From the NCBI GenBank assembly GCA_019188255.1, contig JAETXT010000008.1:2418001-2482000 (forward strand): a stretch of 64,000 bases of DNA. The letters are read 5' to 3'. Shown piece by piece: positions 10,501 through 22,818 of this stretch. Positions within the stretch are counted from its first letter, which is position 1; each line of letters begins with the position of its first letter. The translations under genes and the position numbers were made by a program. Source of the DNA: Verticillium longisporum (taxonomy: Eukaryota > Ascomycota > Sordariomycetes > Glomerellales > Plectosphaerellaceae). The notes beneath the pieces were generated by a model. It saw nothing but the letters and a program-made list of their open reading frames with translations, did no database searches and was not told where the DNA came from.

Positions 10501-13500
10501 GTACACCTGCCGTTGTCTCTCGCTTGGCCCGAGGCGATGGTGGGTGAGAATTGTTTCAAAGACGAGGCGGGAAAGAGAGCGGTGACATGGATCCCAGAAC
10601 CTGGACGTACGGAGAGGCTCAGTCAGGGCTTGCGTGTGTGGATGTCGGATGGAGTCGTCGGACGACAGACGTTGGACGAATGAATCAGGGCTGGTTGACT
10701 GGCGGGCATGATTTATGCGAGTTGGTGTGGTGTTGTGGTCATGGTGGAGCAGGGAGACGACAACGATGGAAGCGGGTTTGGTTGACAGGGCCCACCCCTC
10801 CCTCCTGCCCCCGGATAGAGTGGCCATGGGTTACAAAAGTATACAGTACAGGGACAGGACAGGGCAGGTTCAAGGAAGCTGGAGGGGTAAACATCGAGCA
10901 TGGGCCGACACTATAAAAAGCGGTCCACTTGTACGCACTGTCTTTTCTTGTCACGATGCTAGCGGCAGTTACAGCGAGGACCCCCCTGGAGCCACCCCTG
11001 TGCCTGCCGGCCTCATGCCGCCGTGGCAGGTCTCCTGCAGCGGGGCAGGACTGAAGGGGAAACGAGGGGCAGTTGGCGGAGATGGATGGGAGACGAGGAA
11101 AACCCGATGGCAGGAAGGAGGATCACTGTGCTCCGTGGCTCCGTGACACCTTCCTTCTTTCTGACATGCACATCCAAGGCAATGTAAGGTAGGTAGGTAG
11201 GCTGAACAGAGCTGAAGCTGGTTGGCATTTTTACTCTGCTGGGAGGCAACACCAAAAGTAGTAGCAGTAGTCCATCAATCAGTCAACTTTGATGTTGGGA
11301 AGACGCTCAGGAGACTGGTATAGACTAGAAAGGAGAGTATCTGCTGATGGCTTGGGAGCCTGATGTCAGGAACAACTGACCACCTTTTAGGTGGCTAGGT
11401 ACCTGCCTAGGTGAAAGGCACCTTCCCTTACCCGTCCGTCAGTGAGTGTCCACTGCTGCGCCGCTAGGTACGATGGAAGGCCGTAGGAGCCGGACTACCA
11501 GACGCCACCAAGAGCCAATATTGCATCCCCCACCCATGCTCGGCTTGCTCTGCTGATCACCAAAGCTCGTCTCATCGCAAAACACCAGACCATGACCATC
11601 ACCATTTTGCCCATCACATCGCCATCTGCTTCAGTGCCTCGCGCCATGCCAAACGCGTCCAAGCTGCCAGCCCATCACATTGGGCTTCATCGACAGCGCT
11701 AGCATCGATAGTACGCTTGCCAGGACATGGCGTATCGCACCCGACAGAAGCATCGCAAACCCCTAGAGCCCCCTCTCCCCCCCACCTACATCCTCTAGCC
11801 ATCTCCCCAACCACAGCTCGTGCGCTTCGTCACTATTTGGACCACCAGGCACAAGCAGCAAGGAGAAAAGGCACAGGCGAGACATCCCACCCGTGGATCA
11901 CAAGCTCTCTGGCCCACTCCCACCGCCCCACCCGCACACGGCCAACTGCTCCACGACCAAGCTTGCAGGCTCGCAAAGTTCCAAGCCTCCATCCAACCTC
12001 GCACACCGCTCTACCAATCGACGCCCTGCTTTCCTTCTCCCTTGATCGTGGCTTCTTTGTTCGGTACCTGAGTGGACTGCCTCGTGTTGCCTGCATCGTG
12101 CTGACGGCACGGAAACGCAGGAGTAAACCTGTGCCTTGCGGATGAGCCCACCATCCATCCATCCAGCCCACAATTGAGGACGCCAGACAACAGACAAGGA
12201 GCGGACTCAAACTCTCTCGGATTCTCGATTGCCTGGCCTTTTGTGAGGTACCATGTAGAAGAGCCTGGTCAGCAAATCGGCAGAGTTGTCCCATCGCCCG
12301 GCCTACATACAGGCAGCGCAGGCCGTGAACCTAGTCGTGTCGCATCGCGGCATATTGTGTCAAAATGCATCACTTGACTGAGACATGTCGACGAAGAGCA
12401 GAATCAACAGCTATCCCAACAACGACGAGAGGTTGAAAGGGCCAAATGGCCACAGCCTCAGTCGGACTCATCCTGTCTCGCACCCCGTCTCGTCATGCAT
12501 TGCGACTTGCTGTCCGTTTTCAGCATCTGGCAGCAGTCGCCGGTGGTTATACGTAGCGATTGCTACCGTCGCTCTGCCTTGTCGGTCGATTCCGGCGTCG
12601 ATTCTGGCCTAATAAGGCGGCCGCCCATCGCGACTCTCCAGCCTCAGCGCTCCGCAAACTGTCCAAGCGACAGATCGCCGTCAGGGCTTCCTAAGCCAGA
12701 ACATCCAAATCTAGGCACATCCAGGCCCAACAGAGGCACAGCTCTGCGGGTTGTTGGCGCTTGTCGCATTAGGTCGTAGGTGTACTCTGGTAGCGCTCTC
12801 GTTTGACACCTCATCATTCATCATCGTCATCGGCCATGATCGTTTGCCCCCCCTCCGCCCATTTTCGACATTGTCTGCGACGTGCGCCGCTTGCCCTGCG
12901 ACAACCCTGAACCCTTCCCCCAGCCCCTATAATAGCCATCTGCCTCGCTAGCCGCCAGTGTGTCCCAACCTGACCGTGATCCACCTGGGACCTGACCTCT
13001 TATCTCCGAATTCCCCGAGCGCGATCGATGCTCACAGTCCACCAGTTTATTGGCAGGTCAGGTTCAGCAGCAGAAGAACCCCATCTTGCCACGGGCACTC
13101 ACAGTGAAGCGCCGCATCACTGTTGAAGGACCCCTTCGTACTAAAGCCTCTAAGGCCTCTGAGGCGTAGCTTTGTCGACCTAGATCGATCCTTGCGCCCG
13201 CCAGTGACGACGTCGCGCTGCTGCCGTCGAGAGCAGGAAATCTGGTAGCGAAGTGGTTCCTAGGTCTGACCGTTCCGTGGGTCAAGCACCTGGTCTTGGC
13301 TTGTTTGTTCCTGACTCAACTTGGTGACTTGCATCGATGCTGCGCGCGCCGCCCGCATCTCTCGAGGTGGCTGGCCTACTCTGATCTGGTCTACGTTTCT
13401 TCGCCCTGGTTGGTGCCTCGTTGCGTCCCTGTCCCAGCTCCCAGCCCAGCGAAGGGCCGGCTCAGCTCCGCCTACCTAGTGCGCAAGACGACAGAGGCTT

Positions 13501-14609
13501 GACGCTAGTTGGGCGAGGGGGGGTGTGGACGCACGCTCGCAGTCGTCGGGGGCAGAGTGGCATGAGGGTATGAGAAACGCCAGTGCGAGGGGCCAGCGAC
13601 GGCGCCGCCAGGCAAAGCAGGCCAGGCAAAGCCAGGGAAAAGCAGGGGAGGGGGGTAGTCAGTAGACGAGCGAGGACGCCGGCGCCGTGGCTGACCTGGA
13701 CGACGACTGGCCGGCAGCCGTGGTGCGTGGCTAGCCTGCAGCCCTTGCGGCCCTCGAACGCAGCCCGCGGTCCTCGAACGCAGCCCGCGGTCCTCGAACG
13801 CAGCCCGCGGTCCTCGAACGCAGCCCCAACAGGCAAGGTCAGATCCCCATCCCAGGCCTTCCCGGTCTCTTTCATCATCGACCATTCATTGCCACCCACT
13901 CGCTCAATTCCCCCTGGCTTTGCATTTCTAGAGCCCCTCGCCCTCCTCGTCCTCACTGGATGCTCTCCTGACGCTCTTCTCCCGCCTCGCTTCTTCTTCG
14001 ATTCTGCCGCGCTGCTCATCCTGCAATCCCACCGATGCTCCATCCTCTCTGCTGCACACCATCATCACCGCACCAGGCACCGAGCACTGGCACCCTGGAA
14101 TCCCCCACCTGTCGACCAGCATTAGGGAGGATCTAGACCGGGATTAACGACCCCCGCCGACTGTCTAAACTGCCCCCCTCCTCACCCCTGGGCCTCGACT
14201 GACGCAAACTTCCGCTTCCCAGCCCGCCGACTTCTACTCCTTCCACGCACCGAGACATCACGATTTTTACATCTTTGTCCTCTGAGCAACCTAGAGAAAC
14301 CATATTCCCCTTGCTTTCGATTCACCCTCTTCGGATGACTTGATTTTCGGATTCTACCGGGCTCCCTTTCTCTCCTTCCCCCTTCCCGTATCCTCCTCCG
14401 CCACCCCTCGCCGCCCCGTTTCTCTTCGACATAGCCACCAGCCCCCCTCCAACCGACACTTCCGCTGCGTCTCCCCGCATCTTCTTCGAGTGCCTGCCAC
14501 AGCCTTACCACCAGACGCGGGTCGACATAACTAGCCCCCTTGGAGCTTCTTTCTACCAACCTCCTGCAGTACACCGGTCCGCCTTCTTGCACCTATCGCC
14601 GTCTTCACG
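7556..14609. other. Long gene-poor GC-normal region upstream of the C2H2 regulator
   Basis: Seven kilobases of normal-GC sequence holding only short overlapping open frames on both strands, with low-complexity translations and no recognisable domain. The last kilobase (about 13.9-14.6 kb) is rich in C and T tracts, typical of a fungal promoter and 5' leader, and leads into the start codon at 14610. It contains a 20-bp tandem repeat at 13751-13826 and several TAGG/CCTA-rich palindromic bits (about 11186-11200 and 11394-11412). A non-coding RNA or a small multi-exon gene cannot be excluded. Confidence 0.5.
13751..13826. repeat. 20-bp tandem repeat, 3.8 units
   Basis: The unit CCTCGAACGCAGCCCGCGG plus one variable base repeats at 13751, 13771, 13791 and 13811, with the last unit partial. 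It is essentially perfect, GC-rich and lies 0.8 kb upstream of the C2H2 regulator start. Confidence 0.95.
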
Positions 14610-16730
14610 ATGGCCGCTTTTCGGCCGGTTAACACGCTGCTCGCTGCTGCTGCCCAGAACGAAGACGAAATGACGACATCTCCTCTCACCCCCCGGCCAA
14701 GCACAGCGCCGCACGCCCAACAACGACCTGACACTATTCCCGAAGATGCAGCAACGCCCACGAGGGCTTCTTTTGCCGGGAACGCTTTGGCTTCACAGAA
14801 GCCCCTCCCTTCGTCGCCCTTTCCCGATGCCGTGCAGATCCCCGAGTCGGCTGATGGTAGCGTACCGACGCGAGAAAACTCTCGACACTCGCGAAAGTCT
14901 CGAGACTCGGAAGACGTCGACATGGACGATTCGGATGGCGAGACAGCCGCCGGCGACGAAGGCGTTTCCGACGATGACAGCGTCAACGGAGACGGGTCCA
15001 GGTCTGGCAAGAAGAAGAAGTCACAAAGATTCTACTGTACCGATTACCCACCCTGCAACCTGAGCTTCACGCGCAGCGAGCACTTGGCCCGACACATCAG
15101 GTATGCCGCCGATCCTCTGTCCTAGCGAACCGCCCTCAGGCTAATGATCCGATGTAGGAAACATACTGGCGAGAGACCATTCCAGTGCCACTGCTCAAGG
15201 CGTTTCTCTCGGCTGGACAACCTTCGACAGCACGCTCAGACTGTTCACGTCAATGAGGATATTCCCATGGATTCGCTTGCGGCAACGGGCGCCCGGTTTC
15301 AAAGGCAGATTCGTACCGACAGGGTGCGACAGGCGGCGGGTCGATCGCGGGCGTCAACTGCGGGGAGCGGCGGTGGCCCTGTGCGAGGTCACTCAAAATC
15401 GCTGTCCACGTCGAGCATCGGAAGTGTGGGCTCCGTCGGTCCGGCTTTTGCCTCGACGCAAGACATCCGCCGACGACCTCCCCCCCTGGTCATGGCCGAT
15501 CCTCGTGCGAGGTCATCTCTCGAAGGCTATCGGGCTGCTGATGGGGCATATGGATACCGCCCGGCTTCGCCCACAGATTTCGGCACGCCAACCTCGGCTA
15601 CCTTTTCGACGGGCCAGAGCAGCCCTCGCTGGAATTCTGTCATGGCATCACCGGCGACCTCGCACTCGAGATCCCACAGCATGTACTCGTCCGGTGCCCG
15701 AACACCCGGCCGACGACTCAGTGTCCCGTCTGGTGCCAACCCCTTCCAATCCCCCCACGGCACACCTGTGAGCCGTGTGATTTTCGCGCCAAATGCTGTG
15801 AACAACCCGAATGTGGCTCCTTTCTCGCCCGCCGGCAGCAGTATCCTCGGCCCCCCCCCCACGCCGTCATCTGTCTGGTCTGGCCGACGGGACTCGACAT
15901 CCTCGGCTGCCGACGAGGCCTGGAGACGGCGCACCTGGCACCCCGAAAGTCGTGGCTTCCAACCCAACGCTAGCAGCCACCTGAGCAACGTTGTTACGCC
16001 GGGCCAGTTCCAGCCGGGCCCACCGCTTCCTGCGGCGAACGTGGCGAATCCGCAGCAGACAGTTCGTCTGCCCGGTATTGAATCCTTCGACCCCTTGCTG
16101 CCGCGTCCCGCGACACCTCCCCGGCGGAACCCCTCACCCATGATGATTGACGCAGAGCCGAAGGGCCAACCTACGCATGTGGGCGCTGATGATCGCCGCA
16201 ACTGGGATATGGGTCTGCACCGGGGGTTGACGAGGCTTGACCTGCGTTCCAACAACGTCACGCCCCCGCACGACAGCGCGGGAGCTTGGGCTAATGAGGT
16301 CAATCAAGCCGTCCAGGCGCAGGCCGAGCAAGTGAGGGTGAACCCGCCGACGGTCAGATTCGAACTCGGCACGCCACCTACGCATTCCGACACGGCACCT
16401 TTCAACAGAAACCACCAGTACACCATGTCTGCGCCCATGGTATCGACACCACGAGACTCGAAACGACACGGTTGGTATCATGGCCCGCTTGCCCAACAAG
16501 CTCCAGGCGAACTTGTCAGAGGCCCGCGTGTGGACCGCATGGAGCATCCCAACATGACAGCTTTCTCTGGTTTCCCCGGCAGGGAACCTCCGCGGGAACC
16601 TCCAAGCCAGCCCCAGCCCCAGCCGCACTCCCAGCAACCCGGCGGCGACCGCACAGCCGAGAACTCTTCGCGATTTGATGCTCTTGTGGCTGTTGCCGCC
16701 AGCGAAGGCTCGACGGCTACTGCCTACTGA
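14610..16730 (+). CDS. C2H2 zinc-finger transcription factor
   Basis: Nuclear DNA-binding regulator with two exons, 14610-15100 and 15158-16730 (687 codons). The 57-bp intron has GTATG at the donor, CTAAT as a likely branch site and TAG at the acceptor, and splits the first finger's HIR/KH junction. Finger 1 (about residues 141-167) is C-x5-C-x12-H-x3-H, with TRSEHLARH. Finger 2 (about 171-194) is C-x1-C-x12-H-x4-H, with SRLDNLRQH. An acidic/serine stretch with a KKKK basic patch precedes the fingers, and a long Pro/Ser-rich disordered tail follows (about 200-687). The tandem fingers followed by HVNEDIP are typical of a fungal regulator family with stress or nutrient roles in some members; I cannot name the orthologue. 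The start at 14610 has a good context (CACGATGG). Confidence 0.92.
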
Positions 16731-18730
16731 CGCCAGATGGGCCAGTACCGGCCTCCAGCGATCTAACTTTCCTGCGGGGTTTATCCAACCCTGGAACCCC
16801 ATCACAACGATACTTTCATACAAATTCTTACGACTTACGACTTACACTGCTGGTGGCCAAGGGTGCGGTGCAGCTCGAGGTTCGCAGCGCGACTCTGATG
16901 ATTTAACGATATCCTGGATTTGATTCTGATCGATGCTTTTCTTTTCCTTCTGGTTTTGGTTGGCTTCAGCGTTTATTTTTGCTCTTGTTATCTGCTCCTT
17001 TTTGTTTTCTATGCGGCATCTCAACTCTAGTGTTTGTGCGCAGTCTCTGAGTCTGAGTCGACCCTCACCTGGCTCGTGCCAGTCGCCTGTCACGGACTGC
17101 TCTCTCGTCTAGGCTTCCTCTTTTTCTATGTAGGCGACATGGATTATCGGTAGTACTTGATTTTGGGTCACGGTGGCCCCTCTTTCTTTTCACACCTTAG
17201 ATGGTTTCTTGTTTTCTTTCGTGGATTTTGATTCCCCGTTATGGTTACACGACGAACGAGATACCCACTCATTCTGGAGACGGCTACGCAGGGAAGCTAG
17301 GCTAATGTGATACCCGGCCTGCGCGTGGACGTAGACCCATTTGCGCGTCTCCGTTTGCCGACGCTCGCTGGGCGAGGATATGAATGGAACAGGGAAGGGA
17401 TTCTGGGAACGGACGCAACGTGAAGATCATTACTGGCCTGATACCCTGAGCGATTCGCCTCCACTCATCTTCCTTGGTATTATGGACGGCCTGGCAACGT
17501 AGGCTTGTTGTATATCTGGGTGGTTACTAGACCTCGTGGGCAGGCACATATGCGTACAAGTTGGAGCAATGCAGACTCGAATGTTCAATATTGGCCTTCA
17601 TCGATACTGGCGTGGATTTGACTTTTGGCCTTGGTGATCGTATGATTTGAGTCTTGTCTTAGCTGGCGGAAGACCCTGTGAATAGCGTCATCTTCTTTGC
17701 CTCGGAATCGCGTAACCTGGTCACAGAAACGGAGAAGCCCCGAGAACCCATTCAAAGGCTTCAAAATGAGCAAAGTCACCACAGTGGTGCACTGTTTCTT
17801 CCACACCATTGAGAGAGCTACAAAGAGCTGACGTGACGTGAAGTGGCGTTTTTCTGGTTCCCAGGAATACACACCCATAGTGTAGCGCACCACCGCCATG
17901 CAAAAGTGGTTCGGTGGCCCCGCGTGCGTCGACGGCCTCATAAAGCCATGATGCCATCACTTTCCAGCCCATTAGCTGCTCCTCCCTGCCACTATTCTAA
18001 CGCATCTCTCCGCGCTGATTAAGAGGCCGACTAAGCGTGCCAAAGATCTGTGATTGAGGCCCTATGCCTGGGTGAAGCCCACAAACCTGAATTCGGAGGC
18101 TGCCAAACTCCTCCCTCACAATAACGCACTGCATCACCAACAACGGCTGTAAGTTGCCACTTCTCCCCAGATAGCCCGAGGCCCAGCAATGTGCTCTGGC
18201 GTGATGAAAGAGCCTCTTTCGACCGAATGATCTTTTTGTAGCTCTGGCTAGATGCCATGGATGACTGCTGACCACGTCGATAGGGTAGTGCCTCCCTCTC
18301 CCACTCTACCAGTAAGTCCTTCCATTGATTCTCACCACCGAAGCAGTCTTGTGCTTGCTCGTGACTCGCTTTGAGAGCATGGGTTGATTTGATGCCTTGA
18401 AAGCTCTACAATGCTAATGAGGTGTCACTCCAGCATCATCACCATCATCATCATCATCTTCTTCACCACCTCCCGCCCCGCCCTTCCCTCCTCTCCTTGT
18501 TTCAGGTTAGTACATTAGCTTTTTCTTGCTGTGTGATTCATCCTTCTTCTTTCAGAAGGGTGAGAATACCAATGTCCTACGTAATAATCATGATACACGG
18601 ACGAAGCGGACCGGACGACCTGGACCGGATGGCCTGTACCTGACACTTCTCGAAAAACAGCCCAGGCGCTTCGTGGACTGGACAAATAGACTAGTAGCCG
18701 CTGGAGGAGTATCAGGTCGCTCAGAACGAT
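16731..18730. other. Intergenic region, no gene seen
   Basis: Two kilobases between the C2H2 regulator and the first MYND gene. The T-rich 16.9-17.3 kb stretch fits the 3' UTR of the upstream gene. The short open frames at 17.6-18.3 kb resemble no family. An imperfect ATC/CAT microsatellite lies at about 18433-18459. Confidence 0.5.
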
Positions 18731-20562
18731 ATGCTGACCTCAATTGCTATAGCTACTATCATGCCGCACCTCACGGCCACTCTTGGCCTCGAGGGGCTCT
18801 CCTCCCAGGCCACCGACGATACCACCAACATCGATAATTACCCCGACTGGCATAAGCACTATAAAACAGACGAACAGGATGGAGATTGCTGCTTATCCTG
18901 CCATGAGCTACCCAGAGACAAGGCCCATCATTGCAAACGCTGCGGCTCGGTCTATTGCAGCACTTCTTGTTCGAAAAAGGTATCCACGATTCATCGCGAG
19001 TTTTGCCGCACGTATACGTCCATTGCGAAGCAGACGAGGCCCTCAACGAACCTCTACATGGCGCTTCTCTTCCCGGCCTATACCTCGGCTCCTGAGATGA
19101 TCTGGGTCAGAATGAACGAGACATCAATAAGCGTTGACTTGGACCACCCAGAGCTTGCTCAGCTGTCGGTGGAATGCAGTCCTGATCCCTGGGGCAGCGC
19201 CTCTTCGACTCTCTGCAACGACCTGCCCTACATGCAGGACACCAAGCTCGGCCACGCTCTCACCCTCATCTCATCTGTAGGCGAAACAACGGAAGGTCTC
19301 GAGGACAAATGGCTCAACAGAAGCGTACGGCAGTACGCGCCACCCGACCACTCTACCGTTGGCATGGTCCCTTGATCTTCGTAAGCTGGCATGTCGACGA
19401 AGACGCCCAGTTCCAGAAGCTTTGCGACGTCTCGATGCGGGACTACCACCACGCAATCAAAGTCTTACTTGGATGGCATGCAAATCCCCGTGTTCTGAAC
19501 CCTTCTCGGTTTGGCCCAACCATCGCCCATACCATCGTCAATGCCCAGGAGCCACAGCCAGCTCAGAAGACGAAGTCCATGAAGAAGAGGGAGCAGAGGA
19601 AGCAGGCTCAAGCCCGGAGGAAACTCAAACTTGCTCGAGCCACTGAGGCAAAGGCTTTGGCTGCGGAGGAAGACGCTTCCCTCGCCGCGACTCGTGTCCC
19701 TCTACCTGCGAGCACCGTGTCAGAAGCTTCTCAGGATGACACTACCGCCCCTGAGAATAAGGAAGAGCACATCGATTATTCAGCTACTCTTGATGCTGAC
19801 TCTGAAGTGGCAACCACGTTCCAAGACAGCGAAGCTCCTCAAGTCATGAGGAAGATAAGGTCAGCCAGCTCCGAGCTTGGCACAAAGATTCCCCATTCCG
19901 AGCCCGACTTGCATGGAGATTCACAGCTCTCGCTTCCAGAGAAGCAGGATAACTCCAAGTTTGGGGTTCATGCGACGGAGCCCTGCATTCACGAGGATAG
20001 CAATAACAACAAAGGCACTCGGACGGAAGCTCACAACTGCTCAGACGAAGAACGCGATGATGCCGGTCATCCCGAGTCCGAATTCACCTGTGATGACGAG
20101 ACCGAGACCTCTTACCCAGAGGAGGTTTCATCGCACATTGACCATGAACACCCCGTTCCTCATACAGAGGATGAGGTCAAGGAGGTGCCTTCGCAGGCAC
20201 CGACACCAAGGGACCTCAACAAGACACTTCAGGCCAGTACCATTGATACGCCCTGCTATGCTATGTCGGAGGAATCCAGCTTTAGCTCCACCATAGCGGA
20301 CGACGACAACGACGATGATGACGATACCGATCTCGGCACCGGACGACAGCAGAAAGGGCCGAAAGACACGAAGGATGCTCGGCTTCATGAGTTCATGATA
20401 CTTTTCGAAGAAGAATCAATGAAGAGATTCGATGAACTTACCGAAATGGTGAAAGACCTTTCTAGGAAGGTTGATGTTCTTCAGAAAAGTCCCGCCAGAG
20501 AGGCCTCACCGGACGGGGCGAGCGAGCCACTTGACGAGCCTGCCAAGCCCCTGCCAGCCTAG
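18731..20562 (+). CDS. MYND zinc-finger protein, first part (frame break near 19360, stop at 20560)
   Basis: N-terminal MYND finger at about residues 53-92, with spacing C-x2-C-x10-C-x2-C-x4-C-x3-C-x7-H-x3-C, the full MYND pattern, a protein-protein interaction module. The frame from 18731 ends at 19375, but the conserved continuation (HGPLIF, then SMRDYHHAIKVLL) lies in the frame 19309-20562. One extra T at the TT of 19359-19360 would join them. The second half is acidic and disordered, with a C-terminal heptad-like helix (FDELTEMVKDLSRKVDVL). It ends at TAG 20560-20562, after which the same frame stays open to 22818, so this and the next entry are probably one gene. ATG 18761 is an alternative start. 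It is paralogous to the gene at 23.5-25 kb. Confidence 0.75.
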
Positions 20563-20571
20563 CAGGCTGAT

Positions 20572-22818
20572 GTGACAGATACAGAGCAAGCGTCAAAAGG
20601 AGGCTCCGAAAGTACGGGATCAAAGGAAGACACAGGGAATAAGGGGATGTCTACTACCTCCACTTTCGCTGATGAGTCGTCCGATACTGTCTCGGACGAA
20701 AAATGGAAGATCGATCTCTCTTTACCCGAGAATACGAATGATCAAGCCATGGAGCAAGCTCAATCAAACTCGCAAGTCTGGGAGACCGTCGTTCACAGGA
20801 AGAAAAGGGCGCCAGCGAAGACCAAACCAGCAAGCGAGAACAGCAAGGTTCGTGCTTCTTTGAGAGCCTACTCAAAACCTCCACCAAAAGTTGATCAGAC
20901 GAAGGCCAAAAGTGCTTCAAAGACTGCGTTCAAGGGACCTTTGAAGACATCATATTCTATGCCTCGTACCCAGGGAGCAGCAACGACGAGCGACGGGAAC
21001 CATGGACGAAGCTCTACGAAGGACTCAAAGGAGGAGGCGTCAAAGAAACCTGAGCAGCAACAGGAGCCTGAACAGCCAAATGGGACCAAGGAAGCGAAGA
21101 ATCTTTCGGAGACCACTCATGATGACGCTGCTGTTGAGAAGGTGTTGCCAGCAGAATCTGAGTCGAGACCCGCGAGCAAGCAGAGCTCCCGGTCTACAAG
21201 CTCTCAAGTTGATCCCGATGAGATATCCACTCCAGCTGCTGGACCTGTGCAACATCCTGAGGCTATGTCTTGGGCTGAAGAAGTAGAACTCTCTATTCAG
21301 CAGCATGTCACTCAACGTAGCACTTCTCCAGAGAACGAGCTACCTAAAGCGGACCCCATGATCGACTCCAAGAGTTGTACTGAGTATGTCGACTCATCTT
21401 TCTCGTCGGCCGACGAGAACCCTACCCAGAACGACGACAACGTGGTTGAGGCACCTGTTGAATCGATTCAAGAAACCCCTGAGCACGCAAATCCGGGTAG
21501 TCAACAGGTGCAGCTTGTGTCCCAATCTACGCCAAACTCAACACAGCTCAACGTCAATGACGCTACGGCCGAAACCTTTGATGATGCTCAAGGAAACCTT
21601 ACAGACGAATATAGGGACTCTGCACAGTCTCTCTTCCACGGCCCTGATGCTCGTGCCCGAGTCCGACTCCCGCCAACGGTGGAGCCTGGAAAGACGCTTC
21701 CACATGAGCTTCAGAAGCCTCAGGAGCTCGCCGTTTCACAGTCTCAAGATGTAGACATGGCCCGCAAGCAGCCGGCTGTTCCTCCTCACACCAGTGCGGC
21801 GAAGCATCCTCAGTGCCCTCAAAACGGACAACAGCAGCACGTGCAGCAACAGCAGCACGTGCAGCAACAGCAGCACGTGCAGCAACAGCAGCACGTGCAG
21901 CAACAGCAGCACGTGCAGCAACAGCAGCACGTGCAGCAACAGCAACCGTTTACTCAGCAGTTCTCTCGGCAGTCAATTACACAACAGAAGCATGAACAAG
22001 GCCATCGCCAGGGCCCTCGACAGTACACCCGAACGTACCCTCAGCCATGCCCACGGCCGTACCCCCAGCCATATGCTCAGCAGTACGTTCAACAGCAGAA
22101 CCAAGGCCAGCAACAGTACCGTCAACACCACGTTCAGCCGCAGACCCAGTGTCCACAACAATATCCGTATCAGAATGGTCAACATTACTCTGGAACCTAT
22201 CAAGGAGCTCCTCAAGCACATGGACACTGGCAACAAGGTCCTCAGCAACACCAACAGTGGGTCGCTCCGCAGTATTCGACGCCATCGCCGGCGCCAGCAC
22301 ATCCCACGACATGCACCCAGCCTCCAAGGAACCATGACAATTACCCGAATGGTGCTCAACAGTACCAGAATCACACGACAGGGTATCCACAACCGCCGCA
22401 ACGGCCGTATACACATACTATCCCTCCCGTGCATCACCAAGCGGGTGGCCGAGGCCAAGTCTCGTTTCGGCACGTGCCAGGTCGAGGTAGGGCCTTCAAC
22501 CACCGAGGCGGACTCCATCGAGGACGAGGTCGTGGCCATGGGGTTGTGGCAACACACACCCAGAGTGCATGTCCGAACACGAACAACGTCACGAACGAGG
22601 TCACAAATGAGACGACTCTCCAGCCTATCAGCGAGAATGCCCATGACACGGCTGATAGCATAGTCGACGATACGACGGACGAGGCTACGGCCCAAGACAA
22701 TGAGGCGTTTTACAACAGATCGGTCAGTGTGAACAGCCTGCCACTTTACTTAAAGAGTGAGAGTGATGAAGAAGATGCCGAGGAGAAGACGCATAAAAAG
22801 AGAACCTCGAGTGCATAG
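20572..22818 (+). CDS. Gln-rich, RGG-tailed protein; probable C-terminal part of the MYND gene
   Basis: Open frame in phase with 19309-20562, separated from it only by TAG at 20560. The first ATG is at 20647, so as a separate gene it would start there (723 codons). It is almost wholly disordered: acidic and Ser/Thr-rich at first, then a six-fold QQQHVQ repeat, a long Gln/Tyr/Pro-rich stretch, an RGG-like patch (HRGRGRGHG) and an acidic-basic end. Gln/Tyr-rich and RGG segments are common in RNA-binding or condensate-forming proteins, but no folded domain is visible and I assign no function. A single C-to-T change (CAG to TAG) would explain the separating stop. Confidence 0.65.
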   Translation: MTDTEQASKGGSESTGSKEDTGNKGMSTTSTFADESSDTVSDEKWKIDLSLPENTNDQAMEQAQSNSQVWETVVHRKKRAPAKTKPASENSKVRASLRAYSKPPPKVDQTKAKSASKTAFKGPLKTSYSMPRTQGAATTSDGNHGRSSTKDSKEEASKKPEQQQEPEQPNGTKEAKNLSETTHDDAAVEKVLPAESESRPASKQSSRSTSSQVDPDEISTPAAGPVQHPEAMSWAEEVELSIQQHVTQRSTSPENELPKADPMIDSKSCTEYVDSSFSSADENPTQNDDNVVEAPVESIQETPEHANPGSQQVQLVSQSTPNSTQLNVNDATAETFDDAQGNLTDEYRDSAQSLFHGPDARARVRLPPTVEPGKTLPHELQKPQELAVSQSQDVDMARKQPAVPPHTSAAKHPQCPQNGQQQHVQQQQHVQQQQHVQQQQHVQQQQHVQQQQHVQQQQPFTQQFSRQSITQQKHEQGHRQGPRQYTRTYPQPCPRPYPQPYAQQYVQQQNQGQQQYRQHHVQPQTQCPQQYPYQNGQHYSGTYQGAPQAHGHWQQGPQQHQQWVAPQYSTPSPAPAHPTTCTQPPRNHDNYPNGAQQYQNHTTGYPQPPQRPYTHTIPPVHHQAGGRGQVSFRHVPGRGRAFNHRGGLHRGRGRGHGVVATHTQSACPNTNNVTNEVTNETTLQPISENAHDTADSIVDDTTDEATAQDNEAFYNRSVSVNSLPLYLKSESDEEDAEEKTHKKRTSSA
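21829..21945 (+). repeat. 18-bp coding minisatellite (QQQHVQ), about 6 units
   Basis: The unit CAACAGCAGCACGTGCAG is repeated perfectly about six times in frame, giving a Gln/His/Val heptamer-like array in the disordered protein. Perfect identity implies recent expansion; copy number is likely to vary between strains. Confidence 0.95.

Noticed and set aside
13462..14043. 193-codon minus-strand frame covering the 20-bp tandem repeat
   Set aside because: Arg/Pro/Ser-rich shadow of a repeat and CT-rich promoter; no family feature.
21829..21945. CRISPR-like array
   Set aside because: Units are 18 bp and contiguous, with no spacers; it is a coding minisatellite in a eukaryotic gene.
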